DNA of 34,297 bases from Desulfuromonadales bacterium (lineage in GTDB: Bacteria; Desulfobacterota; Desulfuromonadia; Desulfuromonadales; BM103), in the NCBI GenBank assembly GCA_030630015.1, contig DAOVNV010000002.1:1-34297 (forward strand), read 5' to 3'. The notes under the pieces were generated by a model. That model had not been told where the DNA came from, searched no databases, and saw only the letters and a list, made by a program, of their open reading frames with translations. The position numbers and the translations under genes were made by a program. Shown here piece after piece: positions 23,088-30,788 of the stretch (positions are counted from its first letter, which is position 1; the number at the start of each line of letters is the position of its first letter).

Positions 23088-23256
23088 AATTTTCCACTCA
23101 ATGAAATTTTGACTATCCCGATAAAGCCGGATCTTTTTGACAAAGGTTTGGAAAACCAGGGGTCTCCTTTGAACTATGATCCGTAGATTTCACGGGTCAA
23201 GATTTTTAGGACAACCGGGCTGCCGAAGGATTTTGTTCTTGCGGCAGCCTTTTTTG
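23088..23256 (+). ncRNA. Structured leader RNA, possible divergent c-di-GMP-I (GEMM) riboswitch
   Basis: This transcript of about 170 nt has its own promoter and ends in an intrinsic terminator 36 bp before a response regulator gene. Its 3' half, ACGGGTC (23192-23198), a T-rich spacer, then GGACAACCGGGCTGCCGAA (23209-23227), closely follows the 3' half of geobacterial GEMM-I riboswitches as I remember them. The terminator stem reuses GGCTGCCG, as expected for a switch. The 5' half does not show the usual GNRA-capped stem and GCAAAGCC in the right place; an AAAGCCGGATC with TTTTTGAC lies earlier (23126-23146). It may therefore be a divergent or tandem aptamer, another riboswitch, or a small RNA. 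Confidence 0.4.
23218..23255 (+). terminator. Rho-independent terminator in the leader of the response regulator
   Basis: GGCTGCCG (23218-23225) pairs perfectly with CGGCAGCC (23242-23249), followed by six Ts (23250-23255). It lies upstream of a gene and downstream of a promoter, so it is best read as an attenuator or the end of a small RNA. Confidence 0.85.
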
Positions 23257-23291
23257 TTTGATTTCCGGGTGGGGGCCAAAATCGGTGATTG

Positions 23292-23900
23292 ATGCTTATG
23301 AATCTGCATGTACTCACTAAAGAACGATTGAACTTTCTGATTGTTGATCCGTCGGAGTCAATCTGTCAGCTACTGGAGGCGATGCTTACTCCGGTGAAAA
23401 GCAATTTGGTTTTTGCCGGGAATGCTGATGACGGACTGGTGCAAGCACAGTCTTTCTGGCCGGATGTAATCATTGCTGACTATTCGCTTGACGGGTCCGG
23501 TGCTGTACTTTGCGAGCGTGTGAGACGTGATCCGATGCTGTGCCGGACGCCATTTATTCTGATGACTGCATTTACCAATCAGATCAGCCCGGCAAAATAC
23601 CTCAAATCCGGTTGTGATGAGATTGTTTACAAACCATTCAAATGCATGGAAATGTATAAGGCCATCCGTTCAGCCATCCAGCATACGGCTGTGGAAGGGA
23701 GAGGAACCATGATCCCCGTTCTCTATAAAACGGGTCAGTGCGACCATGTCAGCCCCAAACATCTCGACAAGATGATCAGGGAGGAAGAAATTGCCTGTTT
23801 CCGGCGCAGCGACGGTGTTGTGATGATTGGCCGTGATCCGGTGCGGACCGGCAAACCATCCAATTTCAACGGCCCCGAACGGCGTTGGGCTGCCGCCTGA
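23292..23900 (+). CDS. Response regulator with short uncharacterised C-terminal tail
   Basis: Residues about 12-130 form a CheY-like receiver with phospho-acceptor Asp63 (IIADYSLDGSG), Thr/Ala in MTAF and the switch Lys114 in YKPF; the first acidic pair is reduced to a single Asp19 (IVDPSES). The last 70 residues lack a known DNA-binding or enzyme domain and end in an arginine-rich FNGPERRWAAA. Similar short tails with RRSDG and GPERR motifs occur on receivers in Geobacter-like genomes as far as I recall. The ATG at 23292 follows GGTG closely; a TTG at 23289 and an ATG at 23298 are alternatives. It lies directly behind a structured leader that may control it. No kinase is adjacent. Confidence 0.82.
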   Translation: MLMNLHVLTKERLNFLIVDPSESICQLLEAMLTPVKSNLVFAGNADDGLVQAQSFWPDVIIADYSLDGSGAVLCERVRRDPMLCRTPFILMTAFTNQISPAKYLKSGCDEIVYKPFKCMEMYKAIRSAIQHTAVEGRGTMIPVLYKTGQCDHVSPKHLDKMIREEEIACFRRSDGVVMIGRDPVRTGKPSNFNGPERRWAAA

Positions 23901-23938
23901 TCAAACTCCGGACAGATTTTAGAGTCAGATCTCTTGTA

Positions 23939-23976
23939 AAAGCAGGCCGCCTCCGGTATCGGGAGCGGCCTGCTTT
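23939..23976. terminator. Bidirectional terminator between the response regulator and the small Cys-rich gene
   Basis: AAAGCAGGCCGC (23939-23950) pairs perfectly with GCGGCCTGCTTT (23965-23976). T-rich sequence follows on the plus strand (TTTATTTG) and an A-rich/T-rich tract on the other, so it can serve both convergent genes. Confidence 0.8.
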
Positions 23977-23998
23977 ATTTGTGATATGAGATCGGTTG

Positions 23999-24178
23999 TT
24001 AGAGGGGTTTAGGGCAGCAGAGATATTTTTTGTCATGCACCTTGACGCCGCAGTTTGTGCAGACAAACTTTGGATCATTGCACAGTTTATCAATCTCCGG
24101 ATTCATCTCCGTGCACCTGAGTTGGCACATATGCAGTTCACAGTGCTCTTCGGGGTTTTGACAATCGTTTTCAGACAT
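23999..24178 (-). CDS. Small Cys-rich protein (59 aa), putative metal-binding
   Basis: The reading frame runs from an ATG at 24178, with AAGGAGGTGAACA directly upstream (a very strong ribosome-binding site), to a TAA at 23999. The 59 residues contain nine cysteines: 6, 13, 18, 22, 33, 40, 43, 54 and 55. The end has a zinc-ribbon-like pattern, FVCTNCGVKVH followed by LCCP, and the N-terminal part has CELHMCQLRC. There is no signal peptide or membrane segment, so a cytoplasmic zinc or iron-sulfur binding protein is likely. I do not recognise a named function. It sits alone between a terminator and the hydrolase-msrA pair and is probably transcribed separately or as a distal gene of that group. 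Confidence 0.8.
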   Translation of the reverse strand: MSENDCQNPEEHCELHMCQLRCTEMNPEIDKLCNDPKFVCTNCGVKVHDKKYLCCPKPL

Positions 24179-24267
24179 TGTTCACCTCCTTGTGTTTTTC
24201 CCAATGTTAACGCATGTTCTCTGGTAGTCAACCGGTATTCTCAAGGAATGTGAGATAGTCGCTCCTG

Positions 24268-25023
24268 TCAGAGGCCCTCAAGAAAGTCTCTGACCAGGGC
24301 AAAGTAATGTGGACCATTGGTAAACATGATGTCGTTGTGACTGCCCTGCGGAAAGATGTGCAAATGGCTTGGCCCGCTGCACCAACTGGCAAGGCGTTCG
24401 GCGTGACTGGCATCAATCAGTCCATCGTGCCGTGTATGCAGGATCAGTGTCGGTTTCTGAAACGCTTTAAGATAGCCGCGAATGTTAAGGATATCTTCAA
24501 CGGCCTGCACCAACCCTTCGCGGGTTGTCCCGATTTCGCGCGGATGGATGCGCAACAACAGTCGTTCGAGTGGATCGGCGATGGCGCTTTCAAGGATCAA
24601 CCCGGCAACATCGGGAAACAGTCCGACAGCTTTCAAAGCAAACAGAGAACCGACCGAGCGACCAAACAGAATGATGTCTTCCGGGGCGCGACCGAGTGCA
24701 TCAATGATGGCAGGCACATCTTCCAGCATCTGTCCCAGCAGGGGTTGTCCGGTTGAGTTGCCATAGCCGCGAAACTCTGCCAGTAGACAGTTGCAGCCCA
24801 TTTTGCCGATCAATTGCGGAAATCCGTCGAGATAGTCGGCAACAACCTCGCCATTGCCATGGAAATGCACCAGGGTTTTGGCTTTGGCGGAAATCTCGTG
24901 ATAGGAGCAGGCCAGGCGCACACCGTCGCGTTCAATCCAGAACGGAACGGCAACAGGATCTGATCTTGGAAAAAAATAGCGCTGTGCGATAACCGGATGG
25001 TTGAGAAGCGACTGACTGGTCAT
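24268..25023 (-). CDS. Alpha/beta hydrolase (serine hydrolase of the BEM46/FrsA-like group)
   Basis: This is a cytoplasmic alpha/beta hydrolase of 251 residues without a signal peptide. The oxyanion region is VHFHGNGEVV, the nucleophile is Ser123 in FGRSVGS, the acid is Asp200 in HTRHDGLID, and the catalytic base is His229 in GSHND. The substrate is unknown; such proteins include esterases, thioesterases and peptidase-like enzymes. Its ATG overlaps the msrA stop (ATGA on the minus strand), so the two are co-translated. That pairing hints at a role in repair or detoxification, but nothing in the sequence proves it. Confidence 0.87.
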   Translation of the reverse strand: MTSQSLLNHPVIAQRYFFPRSDPVAVPFWIERDGVRLACSYHEISAKAKTLVHFHGNGEVVADYLDGFPQLIGKMGCNCLLAEFRGYGNSTGQPLLGQMLEDVPAIIDALGRAPEDIILFGRSVGSLFALKAVGLFPDVAGLILESAIADPLERLLLRIHPREIGTTREGLVQAVEDILNIRGYLKAFQKPTLILHTRHDGLIDASHAERLASWCSGPSHLHIFPQGSHNDIMFTNGPHYFALVRDFLEGL

Positions 25024-25649
25024 TTGTCTCCCCAGATTTTTTTCAGGAACTGGTCCCTGCCGGAGTTATAGCGGTAAAATTTATAGCGTACCGGGTTCTT
25101 CTGATAATAGTCCTGGTGGTATTCCTCGGCAGGATAAAAATCCGATGCAGGCGTGATCTCCACCACGAGCTGTGAGGCAAAAACCCCCGAAGCTGTCAGT
25201 GTGTCGCGCGATTCCTCGGCCAGATGTTTTTGCTCTTCATTATGGTAGAAAATGCCCGGTCGGTACTGGGTTCCCCGATCGACGAATTGACCGTCGGCAT
25301 CGGCTGGATTGATGTTCCTCCAGAAAACCTCCAGAAGCTCTGCATAGCTGGTTTTTGAAGGGTCAAAATGGACCTGGAGTGCCTCGGTGTGCCCGGTGAT
25401 GCCGGCTGACACCTCCTGATAGGTTGGATTCAGTTTATGGCCGCCTGTGTAACCGGAAATAGTCGCCGTGACACCCTCAAGCTTGTCAAATGGTGGTTCC
25501 ATGCACCAGAAGCAGCCTCCGGCAAAAGTTGCTTTCCCTGTTGCGCTGGCTTGCGTGCCGATCATGTCGTCTCCTCCAAAAGCCCCGGACAAAGGTGGAG
25601 CCAAGGTCGCTATCCAGAGGCCAATAAAAAGGAAAATGAAACGGTTCAT
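25020..25649 (-). CDS. msrA: Exported peptide methionine sulfoxide reductase A
   Basis: MsrA reduces methionine-S-sulfoxide in oxidised proteins. The ATG at 25649 has AAGGAGG upstream and starts a signal peptide (FIFLFIGLWIATLAPPLSG), so this copy acts in the periplasm; a longer frame reaching 25994 lies antisense to the dehydrogenase gene and adds non-family sequence. The catalytic motif is GGCFWCMEPPF with Cys46, followed by GYTGG, GHTEALQVHFDP and the RPGIFYHNEEQ segment; all match the family. The length is 209 aa. It is the first gene of a two-gene unit with the alpha/beta hydrolase. A periplasmic repair enzyme suits a cell with exposed c-type cytochromes. Confidence 0.94.
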   Translation of the reverse strand: MNRFIFLFIGLWIATLAPPLSGAFGGDDMIGTQASATGKATFAGGCFWCMEPPFDKLEGVTATISGYTGGHKLNPTYQEVSAGITGHTEALQVHFDPSKTSYAELLEVFWRNINPADADGQFVDRGTQYRPGIFYHNEEQKHLAEESRDTLTASGVFASQLVVEITPASDFYPAEEYHQDYYQKNPVRYKFYRYNSGRDQFLKKIWGDK

Positions 25650-25753
25650 TGTTTTACCTCCTTCCATTTGACACCATGATAACACCCATTGTAGATACGT
25701 GCAGGATCTGTCGGGAGGAAGGGCTCGTCTGTTGCATCGACTGCGACAGGCTC

Positions 25754-26740
25754 CTAACTGATCTTCAGAACCGCAGCTCCCTGGACCTTGCCGTTGCGCA
25801 GATCTTCCAAGGCCTGGTTTGCCTCTTCGAGTTCGTAGAGCTGGACTTCGGTACGAACGGGTACGCGAGGTGCCAGCTGCAGGAATTCGAGACCGTCCTG
25901 ACGGGTCAGATTGGCAACCGATTTGATGGATCGCTCTTCCCATAATAGCTGGTAGGGGAAGGCCGGAATGTCGCTCATATGGATACCGGCACAAACGACT
26001 ATCCCGCCTCTGTCTACCGCTTCGAGGGCCGCCGGCACCAGATGCCCCTCCGGAGCGAAAATAATGGCGGCATCGAGGGGCGCGGGCGGATGTTGATCGG
26101 ACCCTCCGGCCCAGGTCGCCCCCAATCTCATGGCAAAGGCCTGACCTTCAGTGTCGCCCGGACGGGTAAAGGCATAAACATCTCTTTGTTCGTACTTGGC
26201 AACCTGAATGATGATATGCGCCGCAGCGCCGAACCCATATAAACCCAGGCGTTGAGCCGAGCCTGTCATGCGCAGGGAACGATAGCCAATCAGCCCGGCG
26301 CAAAGCAGGGGAGCCGCCTGGACATCAGGATAGTCGTCCGGCAGGGGGAAGCAGTAGCGTGCATCGGCGACCGTATATTCTGCAAAGCCGCCATCAATCT
26401 GATATCCGGTGAACCCCGGGGCCAGACAGAGATTCTCCTGGCCGGAAGTACAAAATCTGCACGTATTGCAGGTTCGCCCCAGCCAAGGAACACCCACTCT
26501 TTGTCCGCGGGAGAGGTTTTCTGCTCCCTGGCCCAGTTCGATAATTTCACCGACAATTTCATGGCCCAGAATGAGGGGCAGCTTGGGCTCTTTCAGATCC
26601 CTGTCGATGACGTGCAGGTCTGTTCGACAGACGGCACAAGCTGAAACCCGGATGAGTACTTGTCCTGGTCCCGGTTCGGGAATCGGGACATCTTGGCAAC
26701 TCAAAGGTTCGCCGATTTTTTCCAGCAGCATGGCGCGCAT
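25754..26740 (-). CDS. Zinc-dependent alcohol dehydrogenase (MDR family)
   Basis: This is a medium-chain dehydrogenase/reductase of 328 residues that oxidises an alcohol or reduces an aldehyde with NAD(P)H. The catalytic zinc ligands are Cys38 (CAVCRTDLH), His60-Glu61 (GHE) and Cys147 (LLCAG); the structural zinc is held by Cys91, Cys94, Cys97 and Cys105. The cofactor-binding turn is GLYGFGAAAH, in place of the canonical GxGxxG, with an Ala at the last position. The fold resembles zinc-binding alcohol dehydrogenases of the AdhA type. It is transcribed toward msrA, 104 bp away, but no common promoter is evident. Two direct repeats lie upstream of its start. Confidence 0.92.
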   Translation of the reverse strand: MRAMLLEKIGEPLSCQDVPIPEPGPGQVLIRVSACAVCRTDLHVIDRDLKEPKLPLILGHEIVGEIIELGQGAENLSRGQRVGVPWLGRTCNTCRFCTSGQENLCLAPGFTGYQIDGGFAEYTVADARYCFPLPDDYPDVQAAPLLCAGLIGYRSLRMTGSAQRLGLYGFGAAAHIIIQVAKYEQRDVYAFTRPGDTEGQAFAMRLGATWAGGSDQHPPAPLDAAIIFAPEGHLVPAALEAVDRGGIVVCAGIHMSDIPAFPYQLLWEERSIKSVANLTRQDGLEFLQLAPRVPVRTEVQLYELEEANQALEDLRNGKVQGAAVLKIS

Positions 26741-26788
26741 ATGTATGCTCTTTCTACAGTTGATGCAGCAATGAATGATATGAACCTC

Positions 26789-26868
26789 GGATCCCGTCGA
26801 GTACTCACTAATACTGAATTATATCAGGATCATTTCCAAAATAAATACTGGATCCGTCGATTACTCAC
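26789..26868. repeat. Direct repeats upstream of the alcohol dehydrogenase
   Basis: Two near-identical blocks, at 26789-26808 and 26850-26868, share GGATC, CGTCGA and TACTCAC and differ by one inserted C and one substitution. They start 61 bp apart, close to six helical turns, between the divergent dehydrogenase and polyprenyl synthase genes. They look like binding sites for a DNA-looping or cooperatively bound regulator. Confidence 0.55.
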
Positions 26869-26930
26869 AGGTTCAAATTAAACTGATGGTGAAATGATGT
26901 GTCAGGGATATTCAAACAAGGAAAAAAGCT

Positions 26931-26960
26931 TTGACAAGATTTCATGAAATTCATTAGGAT
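26931..26960 (+). promoter_or_regulatory. Promoter of the polyprenyl synthase gene with internal palindrome
   Basis: TTGACA (26931-26936) and TAGGAT (26955-26960) are 18 bp apart. The spacer contains a perfect 12-bp palindrome, ATTTCATGAAAT (26939-26950), which would place a bound protein between the -35 and -10 elements. The start site would be about 25 nt before the ATG. Confidence 0.6.
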
Positions 26961-26992
26961 AGGGCACTTCATTTCCCGAGGATTTTCTCCCA

Positions 26993-27961
26993 ATGGACCG
27001 TGTTCTCAATCTGCTCGCCGACGATATCCAACTCGTCGAGGCCCAGTTCCGCAAAGATCTGGATTCGCGTGTACCGCTAATCCGCAAGGTCGGCGAATAT
27101 GTCCTTTCCAGCGGAGGCAAGCGTATTCGCCCGATGCTTCTGCTGCTCAGCGCCCGCCTGGTTGGTTACACTGGTGATGCCCACGTCGGTCTGGCCAGTG
27201 TCGTCGAATTCATCCATACAGCTACTCTGCTGCATGATGACGTCGTTGACAGCGCTGTTTTGCGGCGCGGCCAGGACTCCGCCAACGCGATCTGGGGCAA
27301 CGAAGCCAGTGTGCTGGTCGGCGACTTTCTGTTCGCAAAATCTTTTTCGATCATGGTCCGCGGCGGTAACCTCGATATTTTGCGCGCCCTGTCGGATGCA
27401 ACCACCCAGATGGCGGAAGGGGAGGTTCTGCAACTGATAAGTACCTGTGATCTCGATCTTGACGAAGAGCATTATATCGAAGTTGTCCGCAATAAAACGG
27501 CGGTACTGCTTGCCGCAGCATGTCGATCCGGCGCCATTCTTGGAGACTGCCCCAAAGAACAGGAAGATGCCCTTGCCGCTTATGGCATGGACCTCGGCAT
27601 TGCTTTTCAGTTTATGGATGATGCCCTCGACTACGTGGCCGACCAGGAAGAGTTCGGCAAGGCGCAGGGCCATGACCTGCTCGAGGGCAAGGTGACGCTG
27701 CCCCTGATTCATGCCCTGCGACAGTGCACTGCCGATGAAAGGCAGCGGGCCGAAGTGATTGTTGATCAGGACGAACTGCCGCAGGAAGACCTCGATTATG
27801 TGATTAAACTGATCGATACTTACGATGGCATCCTCTATACGCGGGAACGCGCTGGTATCTTTATCGACCAGGCGAAGGCCCGGCTCAACGTTTTTGCTGA
27901 AGGACCGATCAAGGAGGCTCTCTGCATCCTTGCCGACTACGTGGTCAGTCGCGCAAAATAA
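26993..27961 (+). CDS. ispB: Long-chain polyprenyl diphosphate synthase (octaprenyl type)
   Basis: This is a trans-prenyltransferase that extends FPP with isopentenyl units to make the quinone side chain. Motifs are SGGKRIRPML, the first Asp-rich motif LLHDDVVDSAVLRRG without the two-residue insertion seen in the FPPS-type enzyme at 9213-10103, and FQFMDDALDYVAD. The 322-aa length fits octaprenyl/solanesyl synthases. It is monocistronic with its own promoter and terminator. The exact chain length of the product cannot be read from the sequence; a menaquinone side-chain role is inferred. Confidence 0.92.
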   Translation: MDRVLNLLADDIQLVEAQFRKDLDSRVPLIRKVGEYVLSSGGKRIRPMLLLLSARLVGYTGDAHVGLASVVEFIHTATLLHDDVVDSAVLRRGQDSANAIWGNEASVLVGDFLFAKSFSIMVRGGNLDILRALSDATTQMAEGEVLQLISTCDLDLDEEHYIEVVRNKTAVLLAAACRSGAILGDCPKEQEDALAAYGMDLGIAFQFMDDALDYVADQEEFGKAQGHDLLEGKVTLPLIHALRQCTADERQRAEVIVDQDELPQEDLDYVIKLIDTYDGILYTRERAGIFIDQAKARLNVFAEGPIKEALCILADYVVSRAK

Positions 27962-27988
27962 TTGACTGCTCTGTTACCTTCCGAATGC

Positions 27989-28034
27989 CAGCGCCTGAGC
28001 CCGCACCATGTTGCGATTTCAGGCGCTGTTTTTT
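27989..28034 (+). terminator. Rho-independent terminator after ispB
   Basis: CAGCGCCTGA (27989-27998) pairs perfectly with TCAGGCGCTG (28019-28028), followed by six Ts (28029-28034). It separates ispB from the sensor kinase gene. Confidence 0.9.
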
Positions 28035-28115
28035 GTCCAATGCTCTTCAGTAACTCATTGATCGACTGCTTCATTCGGGGTTCTGATTTCCCGGTGTCCC
28101 TGATATACTTACGAG

Positions 28116-30623
28116 ATGTTCCGTCTTTCCTACCATAAAAAGGTTCTCTATTCTTTTTGTGTCCTGTCGCTGGTTCCTCTGGTCCTGATGGCGATTTTTT
28201 CCGCCCTGAATCTCAGGACTGTCGAAGGAGTACTGCGCAGCAGTGCGATTGATGCCCTGGACCAGCAGGCGGCCGAGATGCTCGAACTTCGGGCGGTTAT
28301 GGTGGCCAACGAGGTCAGAACTTTCCTGCGCAGTGCAGAAGACCACCTGGCCGCTTTCGCGCAGTTGGAGCCCACCTCTGAAAACTATCTCCATTTCAGT
28401 CGTACGAACCGCCGGCAGATCTGGGTACGAGCCGGCACCAACGAGGAATCGTGGGAAGATCGCCTGGTAATCCCACTTTACAGCGAGTTGACTTTCGTTG
28501 GCGCCGATGGTTTCGAACGGGTGCGGATTCAGGGTGACCAGGTGCTTAATGAACTGCGCGACGTGTCAAATCCTGCGAATACGACCTATCTCACTGAAAC
28601 CTACTTTGCTTCTGCCCGGGATCTTCCTCCAGGACGCATCTATGTTTCGCACGTGACCGGATGGCATGTGAACAAGATGGAACAGTTGCAGGGTGCGGCA
28701 ACGCCCGAGGAGGCTGTCGAGGGGCAAAAATACAAGGGGGTTATCCGCTTTGCCAGGCCGGTTCATGCTGAGGACGGACATCTGAAAGGCGTCGCTGTCC
28801 TCTCCCTGGATCATCGCCACCTGATGGAGTTCACCCAACATATCAGCCCCACGGAGGAGCGGTTCGTTGTTTTCCCCTCCTACCAGAGCGGCAATTACGC
28901 GTTCATGTTTGACAACGAGGGCTGGATCATTACCCACCCGAAGCTCTGGGATATCCGTGGTTTGGACCGTGATGGCCACTTGGTTCCGCCTTTCACGGAA
29001 CACTCATCACCCGATGCGATCGCTCGAGGGATTATCCCCTACAACTTGGGACAGGCGGCTTTTATTCATCCCAACTATCCATTTGCCCATCAAGCGGTTC
29101 TCGGTGGACGTTCGGGTGTGGTCGATGTGACCAATGTCGGTGGATCGCGCAAAATTATGGCTTATGCTCCGATTTTCTATGACCCGGGTCTCTATGCCGA
29201 AAGTGGTGTCTTCGGCGGGGTGACGATCGGTGCCGAGGTGCGCCAGTTCCACAAGACCGCCGAGCAAGCTTCGGCCCGCATCAACAAGCTTTTTGCCGGT
29301 TTCCTGGGCAGCGCCTGGATTTTGATCGGCCTGACTGCGGTGCTTGTCGCTTTTGCGGCCTACAAGCTTTCGCGCAGCGTGACCAATCCTCTTTCAAGTC
29401 TTATCTCGACTACCCGGGAAATGGCGCGCGGCAACCTGGAGACCAGGGTCGATATCAAGAGCCCCGCAGAGGTGGCTGATCTTGCCACCGCGTTCAATCG
29501 CATGGCCAGTCAGTTGCGTGAGCGGCAAAGCCGGCTGCTCAAAACCCTGTCTCAACTGCGCAACTCGCGCCATGAAATTCTGCGTGAGCGAAACCTGACG
29601 ATGACGATCGTCGAAAGCGTCGATACAGGTATCCTGACGCTGGATATCGAGAACCGGGTCACGTCATTTAATAGTGCGGCAGAACATATCCTGGGGTTGC
29701 GTGAGATGCCGCTCAAAACTGCCCTGTCTGATGTATTGAAGGATTGGCCTGAATTGAAAGAGGTTCTGGAGAATGTACCGTTCCAATCCAAATGGGGGGA
29801 GTATGTGTCCATGGAGCGAAAGGGCAATGCCCTGACCTTCCTCCTGACTCTCTATCCCTTGACCACCGGGACGGATGCTGGCCGGATTCTGACCGTGGAA
29901 GACCTGACGGAACGGGTCAACCTCCGCCAGCAGATGGCGCGTTTCGAACGCCTTGCATCTTTGGGAAGGCTGTCTGCCGGAATAGCCCATGAAGTCAGGA
30001 ACCCGTTAACCGGTATCAGTTTGCTGCTCGACGAACTGCATGACCGCCTGCTCGCCAATCCTGGTGACCAGCTTCTGATCCAGAAAGCCCTGCAGGAAAT
30101 TGAGCGACTGGAAGGGCTGGTCAGTGAACTCCTGCATTTCTCATCGTTGCCTGTGACGCGTCGTTCCAAAGGGGACATCGCCAAGGTTCTGAACGATACG
30201 CTTTTCCTAGTCAAAAAACAGTGCGAGCGACAGAATGTGGAACTGCTGATCGACCTTCCTGAGGGGTTGCCGCACCTGAGTGTGGATGCCGACCAACTCA
30301 AGCAGGCGTTTCTTAACCTGCTGACCAATGCCCTGGATGCCATGCCCGGCGGAGGACGTCTCTCCGTTTCCATCCGTGCCGGTGATGAGAACCTTTGCAT
30401 CTCCTTTGCCGATACCGGTGAAGGGATTGTCGCCGAAAAAACCGCTCTGATTTTCGAACCTTTTTATACCACCAAAGGGGAGGGGACCGGGCTGGGTCTT
30501 TCTATCACGCATACGATCATCGCCAATCATGGTGGGCATATTGAAGTCAAAAGCCGCCCCGGTGAGGGTACGACTTTTGAGATATGTCTGCCTTTTGATG
30601 GCCGAAAATCGCCTCAAATGTGA
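28116..30623 (+). CDS. Membrane sensor histidine kinase (extracytoplasmic sensor-HAMP-PAS-HisKA-HATPase)
   Basis: The 835-residue protein has a first membrane segment at about 10-30, a periplasmic double-Cache-like sensor of about 370 residues, a second membrane segment near 395-415, a HAMP domain to about 470, a PAS domain (about 490-600), a HisKA domain with phospho-acceptor His625 in AGIAHEVRNPLTGI, and a HATPase domain with NLLTNALDA (N box), DTGEGI (G1) and GTGLGLS (G2). The class resembles NtrB/AtoS-type kinases that act on NtrC-like regulators. The NtrC-class gene follows 165 bp later and is its likely partner. The ligand sensed is unknown. The start has no visible ribosome-binding site and a TATACT sits just upstream. 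Confidence 0.92.
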   Translation: MFRLSYHKKVLYSFCVLSLVPLVLMAIFSALNLRTVEGVLRSSAIDALDQQAAEMLELRAVMVANEVRTFLRSAEDHLAAFAQLEPTSENYLHFSRTNRRQIWVRAGTNEESWEDRLVIPLYSELTFVGADGFERVRIQGDQVLNELRDVSNPANTTYLTETYFASARDLPPGRIYVSHVTGWHVNKMEQLQGAATPEEAVEGQKYKGVIRFARPVHAEDGHLKGVAVLSLDHRHLMEFTQHISPTEERFVVFPSYQSGNYAFMFDNEGWIITHPKLWDIRGLDRDGHLVPPFTEHSSPDAIARGIIPYNLGQAAFIHPNYPFAHQAVLGGRSGVVDVTNVGGSRKIMAYAPIFYDPGLYAESGVFGGVTIGAEVRQFHKTAEQASARINKLFAGFLGSAWILIGLTAVLVAFAAYKLSRSVTNPLSSLISTTREMARGNLETRVDIKSPAEVADLATAFNRMASQLRERQSRLLKTLSQLRNSRHEILRERNLTMTIVESVDTGILTLDIENRVTSFNSAAEHILGLREMPLKTALSDVLKDWPELKEVLENVPFQSKWGEYVSMERKGNALTFLLTLYPLTTGTDAGRILTVEDLTERVNLRQQMARFERLASLGRLSAGIAHEVRNPLTGISLLLDELHDRLLANPGDQLLIQKALQEIERLEGLVSELLHFSSLPVTRRSKGDIAKVLNDTLFLVKKQCERQNVELLIDLPEGLPHLSVDADQLKQAFLNLLTNALDAMPGGGRLSVSIRAGDENLCISFADTGEGIVAEKTALIFEPFYTTKGEGTGLGLSITHTIIANHGGHIEVKSRPGEGTTFEICLPFDGRKSPQM

Positions 30624-30684
30624 GTTTTGTGTTTGTGATAGTAGGCTTCCGGGAGAAATCTGGCCAAAATCCACCATTTTTTTG

Positions 30685-30714
30685 TTGTCATCATGCAGGA
30701 TATCCCGTTAGAAT
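30685..30714 (+). promoter_or_regulatory. Candidate promoter of the NtrC-class regulator
   Basis: TTGTCA (30685-30690) and TAGAAT (30709-30714) are separated by 18 bp, 75 bp before the ATG. It would let the regulator be expressed separately from the kinase. Confidence 0.4.
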
Positions 30715-30788
30715 GCACCAACCTATCTAGGAGGCTGTCGAACTATTCATGAGTCAATCTCCTGGGTGATGAAAGGCTGGGGTCTGCT

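Larger units (their letters stand above)
22706..23291. other. Gene-poor region with two terminators and an RNA leader
   Basis: This region of 586 bp has no credible protein gene. In order it holds a 10-bp perfect dyad right at the HTH gene stop (22704-22713 with 22720-22729, no T run), about 170 bp without recognised content, a strong terminator at 22904-22937, an AT-rich block (22950-23050), a sigma-70-like promoter at 23053-23081, and a structured leader ending in a second terminator at 23218-23255. Confidence 0.7.

Noticed and set aside
25650-25994. Longer N-terminus for MsrA
   Set aside because: The extension overlaps the dehydrogenase gene in another frame, lacks family similarity and would bury the signal peptide; the ATG at 25649 has an AAGGAGG site.
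30730-30788. Sigma-54 promoter or short upstream ORF before the NtrC-class gene
   Set aside because: No GG-N10-GC pair with the right context was found, and the six-codon frame at 30749 lies too far from the AGGAGG.
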